A stretch of 64,000 nt of DNA from assembly GCF_030165005.1 (NCBI RefSeq), contig NZ_JASNNW010000010.1, positions 1 through 64,000 on the forward strand, read 5' to 3'. Positions 18,085 to 27,229 of this stretch are shown here, piece after piece. The stretch is from Blastococcus capsensis (GTDB lineage Bacteria; Actinomycetota; Actinomycetes; Mycobacteriales; Geodermatophilaceae). Within the stretch, counting starts at the first letter, position 1; the number at the start of each line of letters is the position of its first letter. The notes under the pieces are model-generated. The model saw only the letters and a list, made by a program, of their open reading frames with translations. It did no database searches and was not told the DNA's origin. The position numbers and the translations under genes were made by a program.

Positions 18085-18840
18085 GTGACCGCTCCCGCTC
18101 CTGCCCGCCCCCGCCCGCGCTCGGCCGCGCTGGATCGGTACGCCGCCCACCGGCTGGCCGCCACCGAGTACGAGCGCATGCTCGCCGTCCTCCGCGACCT
18201 GGACCCCGACGACTGGAGCCGGGCCACGGACTGTCCCGGATGGGACGTGCGGGCGATGGCCGCGCACGTGCTGGGGATGGCGCGGCTGGCCGCCTCGGTC
18301 CGGGAGATGGCCCGGCAGAACCGGCTCGCGGCGAAGGCCGGTGGAGGCATCGATGCGCTGACCGGCGTGCAGGTGCGTCAGCACGCCGACCTCGACGGCG
18401 CGGCGATCGTCGCCGAGCTGGAGGCCACCGCGCCGCGGGCCCTGCGCGGCCGCCGCCGGATGTCCCGGATCGCGGGCCGGGCGACGCTGCCCGAGGAACA
18501 GGTCATGGGGAACATCCGGGAGCACTGGCGGATCGGCTTCCTGCTCGACGTCGTGCTGACCCGCGACGTCTGGATGCACCGCGTCGACGTGGCCCGTGCC
18601 ACCGAACGCGGCCTGGAGCTCACGCCCGGGCACGACGGCGTGCTGGTCGCCGACGTCGTCGCCGAGTGGGCCCAGCGGCACGGCCGGCCCTACCGGCTGG
18701 TGCTCACGGGCCCGGCCGGCGGCGAGTGGTCGTCGGGCTCGGACGGCGAGCAGCTCGAGCTCGACGCGGTCGAGTTCTGCCGGGTGCTGTCGGGCCGGGG
18801 GAGCGGGCCGGGCCTCCTGGGTCAGCAGGTCCCGTTCTGA
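18085..18840 (+). CDS. Maleylpyruvate isomerase family (MDMPI) mycothiol-dependent enzyme
   Basis: A 251-residue protein with the MDMPI N-terminal four-helix (DinB-like) domain: EYERMLAVLRDLDPDDWSRATDCPGWDVRAMAAHVLGMARLA, with the metal-binding His in MAAHVLG, and a second conserved region LTRDVWMHRVDVARA giving the other His ligands. Family members use mycothiol as cofactor or nucleophile, but most paralogues have no known substrate. GAGGAGG lies just before GTG 18085. The partner TetR gene is directly upstream. Confidence 0.85.
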   Translation: MTAPAPARPRPRSAALDRYAAHRLAATEYERMLAVLRDLDPDDWSRATDCPGWDVRAMAAHVLGMARLAASVREMARQNRLAAKAGGGIDALTGVQVRQHADLDGAAIVAELEATAPRALRGRRRMSRIAGRATLPEEQVMGNIREHWRIGFLLDVVLTRDVWMHRVDVARATERGLELTPGHDGVLVADVVAEWAQRHGRPYRLVLTGPAGGEWSSGSDGEQLELDAVEFCRVLSGRGSGPGLLGQQVPF

Positions 18841-18952
18841 GACCGGCAGGGCCCCGCCGTCGCCACCCGGTGCGACGGTGCGGTCCGACCTCGGTTGCGC
18901 GCAATCCGATCGTCATGTGTGCAGCCGCTGGTCAACGGGGCAGTCCACTGCC

Positions 18953-19570
18953 ATGACCGACACCGCGTCCCTCCGTGCCCTCGCCCTCGTCTGCAGCCTC
19001 AAGCCCTCGCCGGCGCCGTCCAGCAGCGACCTGATCGCCCGCCAGGTGCTCGCGCAGCTGGCCGAGCACGGGGTCACCGGCGAGGTCGTGCGCGTCGCCG
19101 ACCACGACGTGAAGCCTGGCGTCGAGGTGGACATGGGCGAGGGCGACGGATGGCCGGCGATCCGCGAGAAGATGATGGCCGCCGACATCCTCGTCGTCTC
19201 CACCCCGACCTGGGTGGGCCACATGAGCAGCATCGCCCAGCGGGTGCTGGAGCGGCTGGACGGCGAGCTGTCGGAGACCGACGACTCGGGGCGTCCGCTG
19301 GTCGCCGGCAAGGTCGCCGTGGTCTCCGTCGTCGGCAACGAGGACGGCGCGCACAAGATCGTCGCCGACCTGTTCCAGGGGCTCGGCGACATCGGCTTCA
19401 CCATCCCGTCCCAGGGCAGCACCTACTGGAACGACCAGGCGATGGGCGGCACGGACTACATGGCCCTCGACGAGACCCCCGAGGCGGTGGCGTCCACGAC
19501 GGCGACCCTGGCGGCCAACGCCGCGCACCTGGCCCGGGCACTGCGGGCCACCCCGTACCCGGGCAGCTGA
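18953..19570 (+). CDS. Flavodoxin/NADPH-dependent FMN reductase family protein
   Basis: A 205-residue flavodoxin-fold oxidoreductase. The phosphate loop is CSLKPSPAPSSSDLIA (FMN reductase type SLxxxSxx), followed by ADILVVSTPTWVGHMSSIAQRVLERL and VVGNEDGAHKIVADLFQGLGDIGF, and the C-terminal TYWNDQAMGGTDYM. These residues closely match the NAD(P)H-dependent oxidoreductase group. Physiological substrate unknown. ATG 18953 starts two residues before the first strand; no strong ribosome-binding site is seen. Confidence 0.85.
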   Translation: MTDTASLRALALVCSLKPSPAPSSSDLIARQVLAQLAEHGVTGEVVRVADHDVKPGVEVDMGEGDGWPAIREKMMAADILVVSTPTWVGHMSSIAQRVLERLDGELSETDDSGRPLVAGKVAVVSVVGNEDGAHKIVADLFQGLGDIGFTIPSQGSTYWNDQAMGGTDYMALDETPEAVASTTATLAANAAHLARALRATPYPGS

Positions 19571-19577
19571 CCGACCG

Positions 19578-20832
19578 TCAGGCCGCCAGCGACTCCGGCG
19601 CCGCGCCCTGCGCGGGCTCGGTTCGCCGGGTGGCCCGGCGGCGCAGCCGGACGCCGGCCACCGCGCCCAGGGCCAGGACGATCAGCACGGCGGCGTAGAC
19701 CTCGGTGACCGTCTGCAGTCCGACCGTGCCCGTGGCCACGCCCGCGACGACCGCCGGGACGCTGAAGCTCAGGTAGCCGGCGACGAAGACGCTGGACAGC
19801 AGCCCGGCCCGCTCGGCGGGGGCCACCCCGGCGCTCGCCGTGGCGACCGCGCCCAGGAAGGCCAGGCCGAAGCCGAGCCCTGAGACGATGGCGGACGCGA
19901 ACAGGACGGTGACCTGCCCCGAGAGCACCGCCGCGGTCGTGCCGGTGACGCCGACGGCGAACACCGAGGCGCCGGCGACCATGGCGTGCTCGGGGAGGAG
20001 GTTGCGACCGAGGACCGCGCCGGCCGCCGCCGTCCCCTGCATGGCCAGGACCAGCAGGCTGCCGACCAGGTGGTCGTCGATGCCGAAGACGGTGGCGACC
20101 AGGGACGGCCCCAGCGAGAGGTAGAGCCCGCCGAGCGCCCAGACGGCGACGATCGCCGGCAGGGCGGTGAGGAACGCCGCTCGCTGGGCCCGGGGCACGC
20201 GGACGGCCGGGCGCAGCGAACGCAGGGCGCCCGGCGCGCGGGGCGACGTCTCGGGCAGCACCACTGCGGTGGCGGCTCCGAGCACGAGGACGGCGGTGAG
20301 CACGGCGAACACCCACCGGGTGGGTGAGGCCACGTACTCGACGACCAGCCCGGCACCCACGGCCCCCAGGGAGAGCCCGATGCCGGGCCCGGCGCTGTTC
20401 ACCAGCGCTCCCAGCGGCCGGCGCGCGCGCTGGGTGTCCAGCAGCATCGCGCCCAGCGTGCCGGTGAGCGCGCCCCTGCAGGACGCGGGCGGCCAGCAGC
20501 CAGCCGACGCCGTCGGCGGCCAGGAAGACGACCATCGAGACGGCCTGGAGCAGCAGCCCTCCGACGAGCACCGGCCGGCGGCCCACGTGGTCGGAGAGGC
20601 CGCCGACGACCAGCAGGGCGGCGAGGAGGGCGAGGGCGTAGATGCCGAACACCGCCGTCAGCACCCCGGGCCCGAAGCCGAACTGCTCCTGGTAGACCCG
20701 GTACAGGGGGGTCGGGACGCCCGAAGCGGCGAGGACCAGCAGGAGCAGGGCCGCCGTGACCCAGAACGCCGGGGTCCTGCCAAGGGTCGGGGGAGCCACG
20801 ATGGTGGCCAAGAGCAACGATCTCCCGGGCAT
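19578..20832 (-). pseudogene. MFS transporter with frameshift
   Basis: The first third (from ATG 20832: VTAALLLLVLAASGVPTPLY, GGLSDHVGRRPVLVGG, WLLAARVLQG) and the rest (ALTGTLGAMLLDTQRARRP onward to 19578) are halves of one 12-helix MFS protein in two different frames. The change falls near 20475-20490, just after ARVLQG, and a few residues of the usual ARVLQGxxTGxxLG loop are missing, pointing to a small deletion. Both parts are otherwise intact, so this is either a recent mutation or an assembly error. Confidence 0.8.
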
Positions 20833-20953
20833 TCCCGGCCGGCGGGTCGGCTCGCGCACCGGCGCGAGCTCCGCCCTCTCGCGTAGTCGCTCTCGGCCCC
20901 AACCGCGGTCGCTCCCCGAGCTCAGCGGCGGGACGCCGACCGCGGGGACGGCC

Positions 20954-21676
20954 TCACCGCCTGACGGCCGGGCCTCGGGGGCCCTTGTCGAACGACATCC
21001 ACCTGCGGCGGCGTTCGACGCGGCTGTGCAACCCCGCCATGGCCGCGACCCGGCGGCGCTGGTCGTCCGTGGCGACGTGCTGGACGACGGCCACCTCGGC
21101 ATCTCGCATCGCCTGCTCCGCGGCGACCTCGGCCGGCCCGGAGGGCATCTCGCTGGTGAGGTCGACGTCCTCGTCGTCCTCCGTGCGCGGCCGGGCGTAC
21201 GGGCTGTCCGGCGGCAGGTGCCCGCTGATCCGGCCGTAGGCGCCGAGGGTCAGCAGGAGAAGCCCGACGACGACCGAGAAGACGACGTTCTCGAACTCGA
21301 ACGCCAGCAGGTTGACGGAGGTGCGCAGCACCGCCAGGTTCACCAGGGCGGAGGCCAGGAACAGCAAGCCGATGACGATCATCACCGTCGACACGACTCG
21401 TGGGCTGCGCGCGGCGGCCGCCAGCAGCACGAGCGCCACGATGACCGAGATCGTCGACAGCAACCCGTTGGACGACAGGCCGAGGATGCGCTGGCCGTCG
21501 GTCGAGAAGTAGTCCAGGCCGCCGGCGAAGCCGAGGATGCCGAAGACGAGGAGGAACACCGCCACCAGCACGGCGCCGGCGCGTTGGACGATGAACACCC
21601 GCGCCCCGAGGTGTGGCTCGCCGGCCGGTGCGGAGCGTGGCGTCGTGCGGTTCCGGAGGTGCGGTCGCCGTGCCAT
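20954..21676 (-). CDS. DUF4383 membrane protein
   Basis: A 240-residue protein: basic N-terminus, four membrane helices (VQRAGAVLVAVFLLVFGILG; LSTISVIVALVLLAAAA; STVMIVIGLLFLASALVNL; ENVVFSVVVGLLLLTLGAYG), then an acidic linker (TEDDEDVDLTSEMPSG) and a basic helical tail. The four-helix part matches DUF4383, common in actinobacteria with no known function. The cytoplasmic tail (AEQAMRDAEVAVVQHVATDDQ) is longer than in most members. Confidence 0.8.
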   Translation of the reverse strand: MARRPHLRNRTTPRSAPAGEPHLGARVFIVQRAGAVLVAVFLLVFGILGFAGGLDYFSTDGQRILGLSSNGLLSTISVIVALVLLAAAARSPRVVSTVMIVIGLLFLASALVNLAVLRTSVNLLAFEFENVVFSVVVGLLLLTLGAYGRISGHLPPDSPYARPRTEDDEDVDLTSEMPSGPAEVAAEQAMRDAEVAVVQHVATDDQRRRVAAMAGLHSRVERRRRWMSFDKGPRGPAVRR

Positions 21677-21956
21677 GAGGACTCCCTGTGGGTGGGGCAG
21701 TGACCATTCTTCTCCTCCCGAGCCTGGTCGGATGCGCTACGGCCACGAATTCTGGAGGAACCCGACCGGCCGATGCGTGTCCCGGCATGGCGCAGCGGGA
21801 CCTGCACTCGGAGTTCGTCCGCGCGGATGCCGGCGGCGTCGGTGACGTCGTCGTCGCCGAGGGACGACGGTGCGGGGGTGGTCCCGGTCGGTGCCGTCAT
21901 CCCGGCGTCAGCGGGCGAGGGCTACCTCTGTGGCAGCCGGTGCGGACGGAACGGCG

Positions 21957-23567
21957 TCACCGCAGCGACCAGTGCCCGCGGCGGACGGAGGTGTCGGCCA
22001 GCTCGAACGTGGTCGCGTACGGCTGGAAGTCCACCCGCTCGTTCACCGCGTAGAGCACCCGCGGTGCGACGAGGAACAGCGCGAGCGCCTGGTCGGTCAC
22101 GTACCGGTCCAACCGGTTGGCCGCCAGCACCTGCCACAGCTGGGACCGCCGGGACCGCAGGTGGTCGAAGAGCCGCTCGAACTTCGGGTCGACCGGCCCG
22201 GCGCGGAACTCGCCGGACCGGCCGACGAAGGCCCGGTGCAGCTCGAGCGGGGGCACGTCGGCGCTCTGCGAGCCCTGCTCGAGCAGCAGCACATCCCAGT
22301 CACGCGGCTCCTTGGCCGCCTGCCGGCGTCGCGCCTCCCGCTGCTCCTCGTCGCTGCGCAGGATGCGGACCTCGACGGCGAGACCCAGCACCGTGTGCCA
22401 CTGGGCGGCGACCGCGTGGGCCACCGCTTCCCAGTCCGTCATGGCGGCCAGCCGCAGCGGCCGGCTCCCGCCGCCCGCCGCCTGCCACAGCCGAGCGGCC
22501 CGGGACGGGTCGTACGGGTACGGACGCAGCCGCCCGGGTGCCCGGTGCAGCGCGGTGAGCGGCGTCGGCGGGGTGAGACCGGCCAGCGGCCGGGCATGCC
22601 CGCCGAACAGGTCGCGCACCAGCGCGGACCGGTCGACGGCCAGGTTGAGTGCGCGCCGCGCGCGGACGTCGTCGAGGGGCAGGCCGTCGACGCCGCGGTC
22701 GATCGCCCCGGCCAGCGCGCGCACGGAGTCGACGGCCACCAGCCGGGCGTGCCGCGAACGGCGGACCCGCTCGGCCTCCCGGTGCGGGACCTCGGTGACG
22801 ATGTCGACCTCCCCAACGGTGTCGCAGACGAGGTCCAGCGCCCGCCTGCGGTCGACGTCGTTGCGGAACTCGACCTCCCGGACCCGGGGCCCGCGCACCC
22901 GGTCCCAGTAGTGCGGGTTGGCGCGCAGCCGCACGGTGGGGGAGCGGTCCTCGGTCTGCAGCCAGGTCCGGTCCTCGCCGTCGGTGACGACCGGTTCGGT
23001 GGAGATGATCGAGCGGCCCTCGACGAGGGTGAACGGTCCGGAGGCCCACGGCCCCGGTGCGTCGATCACCTACCAATGACCCTCGCCGGTCTCGTCGCGG
23101 GCGTAGCCGAAACCGAGGTCGCGCCAGAACCGCTCGCTCATGACGTGCGTGGCCCGCAGCTTGCCCAGCACCAGCCCGTCGGGCTCGGGCAGGTGCAGCC
23201 GCACGGTGCGCTCGTCGACGACCTCCGCGCGGGTGCGCGGGTCGATGTTGAAGTGGGTGCCGGGCGGGTGCGGGGAGTGCCAACGGGTCTGCTCGGTGAA
23301 CGACCGGTGCACGGAGCAGGCGTCGAGGGATGTGCCGTCGGCGAACCGCCCGCCCGGGCGCACGCGGATCTCCATGGTGCGGCTCCCGCGCCACCGGTAG
23401 GAGCTCATCGCCGCGGGGCGGACCTTGCCGCGCCGGGTGACCCGTACCGGTTCCTCCACGGTGTTGTAGGTGATGTAGAGCCAGTTGAGCGGGTTGGGGT
23501 CCACCACGCGCAGCGTTCCCCGGGGCTCCCGCCGAGCACTCCCGGCCAGCCGCTGGAGAAGCGTCAT
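21957..23567 (-). pseudogene. ABC-type solute-binding protein (SBP_bac_5), interrupted by an in-frame TAG
   Basis: A 537-codon frame from ATG 23567 to 21957 reads as one protein of the oligopeptide-binding type (RVRPGGRFADGTSLDACSVH, then VRLRANPHYWDRVRGP, RRALNLAVDRSALV). It is broken by one TAG at 23070-23072 between GEGHW and VIDAPGPWASGPF, where the reading frame continues unchanged. It lacks a signal peptide, so it resembles the cytosolic SgrR-type C-terminal domain rather than an exported lipoprotein. The start overlaps the DsbA-family stop (ATGA, 23564-23567). Either nonsense mutation, sequencing error or readthrough; start to stop is otherwise intact. Confidence 0.8.
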
Positions 23568-24271
23568 CGGTCCGTGCGCCCGGTGCTGGAGGGAGCCGCC
23601 GCGGCGGCTGCGCGGCGAACCAGATCCTCGTAGACCGACGGGTCGTCGGAGTCGACGACGGGGTAGCCGCCGTCCTCGTCGGCGTGCATGGTGATGCCGG
23701 GATTGTGGACAGCAGAGCCGTCGGCGAGGAAGAAGTGCGGGCTGCCCTGGACGTCGTCGCGGTGCACCCGGTAGTCGGCCATCATCGCGCCGCGCGCCCT
23801 CCCATCGTCGAGAGCCGCCGCGATGCCGTCGGCGTCCACCAGATCGCAGCCGCGGGCGACGTCGACCACCTCGTGCAGCATGCTGATGCACCTGCTGTCG
23901 CGGAAGAAGGCCAGCCGCAACGCCATGTCCAGCTGCTCGGCCGCAGCGAGGGACTGCTGTTTCGCGGCGTGCACCGCTTCGTCGGCCGGTAGGGCCGTCA
24001 CCGGCCAGGCGTCGGGCTCCTGCTGCCACGGCGACATCCCCAGGCCCGGCTCCAGCTGCCCGACGACCGGGATCTCGGCGTCGAGCATCCGCTGCGGGAT
24101 GGCGAAGCGGTTGACGTCCTCCAGGAAGAACAGGCGGAGATCCGCCCGCAGGTCGTCGTCCAGTCCCAGGCGGGAGCGCGCCGCGTAGAAGCGGTGCAGG
24201 GCCACGGTGGACCACGCGCAGACCACGTCGGTGTAGACGGTCACGGTCCCGGGGGCGACGTCGACAGGCAT
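23564..24271 (-). CDS. DsbA-family thioredoxin-fold protein (FrnE/HCCA isomerase-like)
   Basis: A 235-residue thioredoxin-fold protein. The first strand reads VTVYTDVVCAWSTVALHRF: a single Cys, then AWS, where DsbA has CPxC, so disulfide chemistry is doubtful and an isomerase-like or glutathione/mycothiol-like role is more likely. The cis-Pro loop is QGSPHFFLADGSAVHNPG, matching FrnE/2-hydroxychromene-2-carboxylate isomerase relatives. ATG 24271 precedes the first strand by ten residues. It is coupled to the interrupted solute-binding gene by a 4-base overlap. Confidence 0.8.
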   Translation of the reverse strand: MPVDVAPGTVTVYTDVVCAWSTVALHRFYAARSRLGLDDDLRADLRLFFLEDVNRFAIPQRMLDAEIPVVGQLEPGLGMSPWQQEPDAWPVTALPADEAVHAAKQQSLAAAEQLDMALRLAFFRDSRCISMLHEVVDVARGCDLVDADGIAAALDDGRARGAMMADYRVHRDDVQGSPHFFLADGSAVHNPGITMHADEDGGYPVVDSDDPSVYEDLVRRAAAAAAPSSTGRTDR

Positions 24272-24370
24272 GGCCGCGTCACTACCCGGGACGCCGGCGG
24301 TCACGCGCGCGAGCAGGGTCCCCGGGTCCCGGATGCGTTTGCCGACCGCGACGATGGCACCGCGCGAGTC

Positions 24371-24770
24371 ATGGACGCCGAGGTCATCCCCACGGTCGAC
24401 GGCGAGCGGCACACCATGCGCGTAGACACCCGGACGACGCTGCTGGGTGCGCTGCGCGAGCGGCTGGGCAACGCCAGCCCCAAGAAGGGGTGTGACCACG
24501 GCCAGTGCGGGGCCTGCACCGTGCTGCTGGACGGCGAACGCGCCTTGACCTGCCTCGCGCTCGCGGTCGCCCACGACGGGGCCGAGATCACCACCGCCGA
24601 CGGCCTGGCCACCGACGATGGTCTGCACCCGGCCGGCGTGCGGCGCCGTGAAGCCGTTCGCCTTCGCCTGGACCGGCGACGTCGCCGAGGCGGTGCGCGC
24701 CGTCGCTGGCGAGCCGGCGGCGGTGTTCCTCGGCGGCGGCACCAACCTCGTCGACCAACTGAAACCCGGC
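24371..24770 (+). pseudogene. Remnant of xanthine dehydrogenase-type genes ([2Fe-2S] subunit joined to FAD subunit)
   Basis: From ATG 24371 the first ~88 residues are the N-terminal [2Fe-2S] domain of a YagT/CoxS-like subunit: LGALRERLGN, then KGCDHGQCGACTVLLDGERALTC. The reading breaks after TDDGLHP; the second half of the subunit (CxxC region) is missing. From about 24647 another frame gives the start of the FAD subunit (KPFAFAWTGDVAEAVRAVAG, VFLGGGTNLVDQLK) and breaks near 24770. The large molybdenum subunit is absent. This is a deletion remnant of an operon of the yagT-yagS-yagR type. Confidence 0.8.
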
Positions 24771-24844
24771 CGACCACGCCGTCCGAGGCGGAGGGGGCGC
24801 ATGGCCGACGACACCGCCTGGGATGCGCGGCGACCGATTCCCGG

Positions 24845-24991
24845 TCAGACCGGCTGCGGTCCTTCCGGTGGTGGGGCCAAGGGGTCTGCGGGGCCGGGCT
24901 GCGGCACGGGCGCCGGCCCGGGAGGTGCGATGGGATCCGTCGGAGAGGGCGACGGCGACGGCGGCTGGGGAGGTGGGGGAGGCGCGGTCAT
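24845..24991 (-). CDS. Possible small proline-rich protein (48 aa)
   Basis: ATG 24991 opens a 48-residue frame that is half proline (MTAPPPPPQPPSPSPSPTDP and on to PPPEGPQPV). No clear ribosome-binding site or domain is seen, and the opposite strand is gene debris. It may be chance in GC-rich DNA; kept because such short proline-rich proteins do occur next to genes of this type. Confidence 0.2.
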   Translation of the reverse strand: MTAPPPPPQPPSPSPSPTDPIAPPGPAPVPQPGPADPLAPPPEGPQPV

Positions 24992-25039
24992 GGTGCGACG
25001 GTAGCCCCGCTCGGGACTGCCGAGCGCCCGGGCGGCCGG

Positions 25040-25702
25040 TCATGCGGCGGCCGAGCGGCCCAGCGCCTCGCGCACCTCGTCGTCCGTGGTGGCGCGGAAG
25101 TCCTCGTATCCCTGACCGACCGCCGAGAAGGTCTCCGGGGCCCAGAGGCAGACGACGTCGTCGACCTCGGTCGTGAACCGCGCGCAAGCCTGCGGCGAGG
25201 CCACCGGCACGGCGATGGTGAGCCGGGCGGGCTGCTGCCGGCGGACCGCCGCGACAGCGGCGCGCATGGTGGAGCCGGTCGCCAGGCCGTCGTCCACCAG
25301 GATCACCGGACGCCCGGCCAGAGGTGAAGCCGGGCGACCCTGGCGGTAGGCCTCCTCCCTGCGGCGCAGCTCCACGATCTCCCGCTCGCGCGCTCGGTCG
25401 AAGGTCTCGTCGTCCATCTGCAGGTGCCCGACGACCCGCTCGTCGCGCACCGTCTCGACGTCCTGGTCCACGGCGGCGATGGCGCCCATGGCCAGCTCGG
25501 GCTGCCACGGCACGCCGACCTTCCGGACGACGACGACGTCGAGAGCTCCCCGCAGGGCGCGGGCCACCTCGGCGGCGATCACCACCCCGCCGCGCGGGAG
25601 GCCGAGCACGACGAGGCCCGGGGCGCTGTGCTCGGCCAGGCGCGCGGCCAGGGCGCGACCGGCCTCGGTGCGGTCGGTGAAGGGCGGGGACGACGGGGAC
25701 AC
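25040..25702 (-). CDS. Phosphoribosyltransferase family protein
   Basis: A 220-residue type I phosphoribosyltransferase. The PRPP-binding motif is VILVDDGLATGSTMRAAVAA (two acidic residues and the phosphate loop); the N-terminal VVLGLPRGGVVIAAEVARAL and VVVRKVGVPWQPELAMGAIA match the stress-linked subgroup found in mycobacterial dormancy regulons. Substrate unknown. GTG 25702 follows AGGAGGAAAACC. A stress-type promoter lies about 50 bases upstream, divergent from that of the erythromycin-esterase homologue. Confidence 0.9.
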   Translation of the reverse strand: MSPSSPPFTDRTEAGRALAARLAEHSAPGLVVLGLPRGGVVIAAEVARALRGALDVVVVRKVGVPWQPELAMGAIAAVDQDVETVRDERVVGHLQMDDETFDRAREREIVELRRREEAYRQGRPASPLAGRPVILVDDGLATGSTMRAAVAAVRRQQPARLTIAVPVASPQACARFTTEVDDVVCLWAPETFSAVGQGYEDFRATTDDEVREALGRSAAA

Positions 25703-25755
25703 CGGTTTTCCTCCTGACGAGCACGGGGCTGTTCGACACGGTCGTTCCCCCGCCC

Positions 25756-25779
25756 CTACCCGGTCACCACCGGCCACAC
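25756..25779 (-). promoter_or_regulatory. SigB/SigF-type promoter of the phosphoribosyltransferase gene
   Basis: Minus strand: GTGT (25776-25779), 14-base spacer, GGGTAG (25756-25761). The leader to GTG 25702 would be about 45 bases and contains the strong ribosome-binding site. Confidence 0.5.
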
Positions 25780-25857
25780 GTATCAGCACCCGAGTCGCTG
25801 CCGCGCGGTGTGACCGTCCCGTCGCAGGGCGGCTGCGTGGATCGTGGCGGTGCACAG

Positions 25858-25882
25858 GTATCGCCACCGGGAGAGGGGGTAA
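25858..25882 (+). promoter_or_regulatory. SigB/SigF-type promoter of the erythromycin-esterase homologue
   Basis: GTAT (25858-25861), exactly 15 bases, GGGTAA (25877-25882); start of transcription expected near 25890, 44 bases before the ATG at 25934. It is back to back with the phosphoribosyltransferase promoter. Confidence 0.5.
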
Positions 25883-25933
25883 GGCCGCTGGCCACGACGG
25901 CGGCGAGAGCCATCGACAAGGAGGACCGGAGCG

Positions 25934-27229
25934 ATGCCTGATGCCACCGCGCAGGTGCGGGAGCTTGCTCGGCCGTTGCGGAATCCCGGGGACCTCGATC
26001 CGCTGCTGGAACGGATCGGAGACGCGCGGGTGGTGCTGCTGGGGGAGGCTTCGCACGGCACGCACGAGTACTACGCGTGGCGGGCGGCGCTCACCCGCAG
26101 ACTGGTCACCGAGCGGGGATTCTCCTTCGTCGGCGTGGAGGGGGACTGGCCCGACTGCTACCGGGTCAACTGCTCGGTGACGCTGGCCTCGGCCGCCGCG
26201 GATCCGCGCGAGGTGCTGCGTGGCTACGAGCGGTGGCCGACGTGGATGTGGGCCAACGAGGAGATCGCCGGCTTCACCCGCTGGCTGCGCGCCCACAACG
26301 CCCAGCAGCCGCCGGAGGAACGGGTCGGCTTCTACGGTCTCGACGTCTACAGCCTCTGGGACTCCCTCCGGGCGACCCTGGGCTACCTGCGGGAGCACGA
26401 GCCCGAGCACGTCGAGACCGCGCTGGCCGCTCTCCGCTGTTTCGAGCCGTACGCGGAGGATCCGCAGGCCTACGCCCGGGCCACCCGGCTGGTGCCGACG
26501 AGCTGCGAGGACGCCGTGGTCGGGATGCTCGGCGAAATCCGCGGCCGGGCCGCCTCCGACGGCGGACCGGACCGGGATGCGGCGTTCAACGCCGAGCAGA
26601 ATGCCCGCGTCGCCGCCGGTGCCGAGGCCTACTACCGGGCGATGGTCCGCGGCGGGCCGGAGTCCTGGAACGTCCGCGACCACCACATGGCCGACACCCT
26701 CGACCGGCTCCTGACCCACCACGGCGACGGCGCCAAGGCCGTCGTCTGGGAGCACAACACGCACGTCGGCGACGCGCGGTACACCGACATGGCGGACACC
26801 GGGACGGTCAACGTCGGACAGCTGGCCCGCGAGCGGTACGGCGAGGACGACGTCGTCATCGTGGGCTTCGGCAGCCACCACGGCAGTGTCATCGCCGGGG
26901 ACAGCTGGGGAGCGCCGATGCAGCGGATGCCGCTGCCGCCGGCCCGCCGCGGCAGCACCGAGGCGCTGTTGCACGACGCGGTGGTCGACGCCAGCGCGTT
27001 GTTCGTCTTCCCGCGCGAGCTTCCCAGATGGCTGGGGGACGAACGGGCGCACCGCGCCGTCGGAGTCGTCTACCACCCCGGTGCCGAACGGTGGGGCAAC
27101 TACGTGCCCACGGTCCTCGGCCGCCGCTACGACGCGTTCTGCTGGTTCGACGAATCCCGCGCCCTGACCCCACTGCACGACGTCCACCCATCAGGAGCGG
27201 AGATGGAGACCTATCCCGATGCCGACTGA
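25934..27229 (+). CDS. Erythromycin esterase family protein
   Basis: A 431-residue member of the Ere/DUF family (PF05139). Active-site features are present: LLGEASHGTHEYYAWR (catalytic His and Glu), VEGDWPDCYRVN, WEHNTHVGDARYT and GFGSHHGSVIAG. True macrolide esterases (EreA/B) share these, but most chromosomal members act on unknown esters and are stress genes; antibiotic resistance should not be assumed. It overlaps the downstream hydrolase gene by 11 bases and is divergent from a phosphoribosyltransferase gene, a pair that is fused into one protein in Mycobacterium tuberculosis Rv2030c (from memory). Confidence 0.9.
   Translation: MPDATAQVRELARPLRNPGDLDPLLERIGDARVVLLGEASHGTHEYYAWRAALTRRLVTERGFSFVGVEGDWPDCYRVNCSVTLASAAADPREVLRGYERWPTWMWANEEIAGFTRWLRAHNAQQPPEERVGFYGLDVYSLWDSLRATLGYLREHEPEHVETALAALRCFEPYAEDPQAYARATRLVPTSCEDAVVGMLGEIRGRAASDGGPDRDAAFNAEQNARVAAGAEAYYRAMVRGGPESWNVRDHHMADTLDRLLTHHGDGAKAVVWEHNTHVGDARYTDMADTGTVNVGQLARERYGEDDVVIVGFGSHHGSVIAGDSWGAPMQRMPLPPARRGSTEALLHDAVVDASALFVFPRELPRWLGDERAHRAVGVVYHPGAERWGNYVPTVLGRRYDAFCWFDESRALTPLHDVHPSGAEMETYPDAD

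Noticed and set aside
21957..23567. TAG reassigned to an amino acid in this organism
   Set aside because: TAG ends the normal HhH gene at 50737-50739, and other frames show frameshifts as well, so random loss of function is simpler.
25934..27229. Erythromycin esterase homologue as an antibiotic-resistance gene
   Set aside because: Chromosomal stress context and overlap with a hydrolase argue for a housekeeping or stress role; no mobile element near it.
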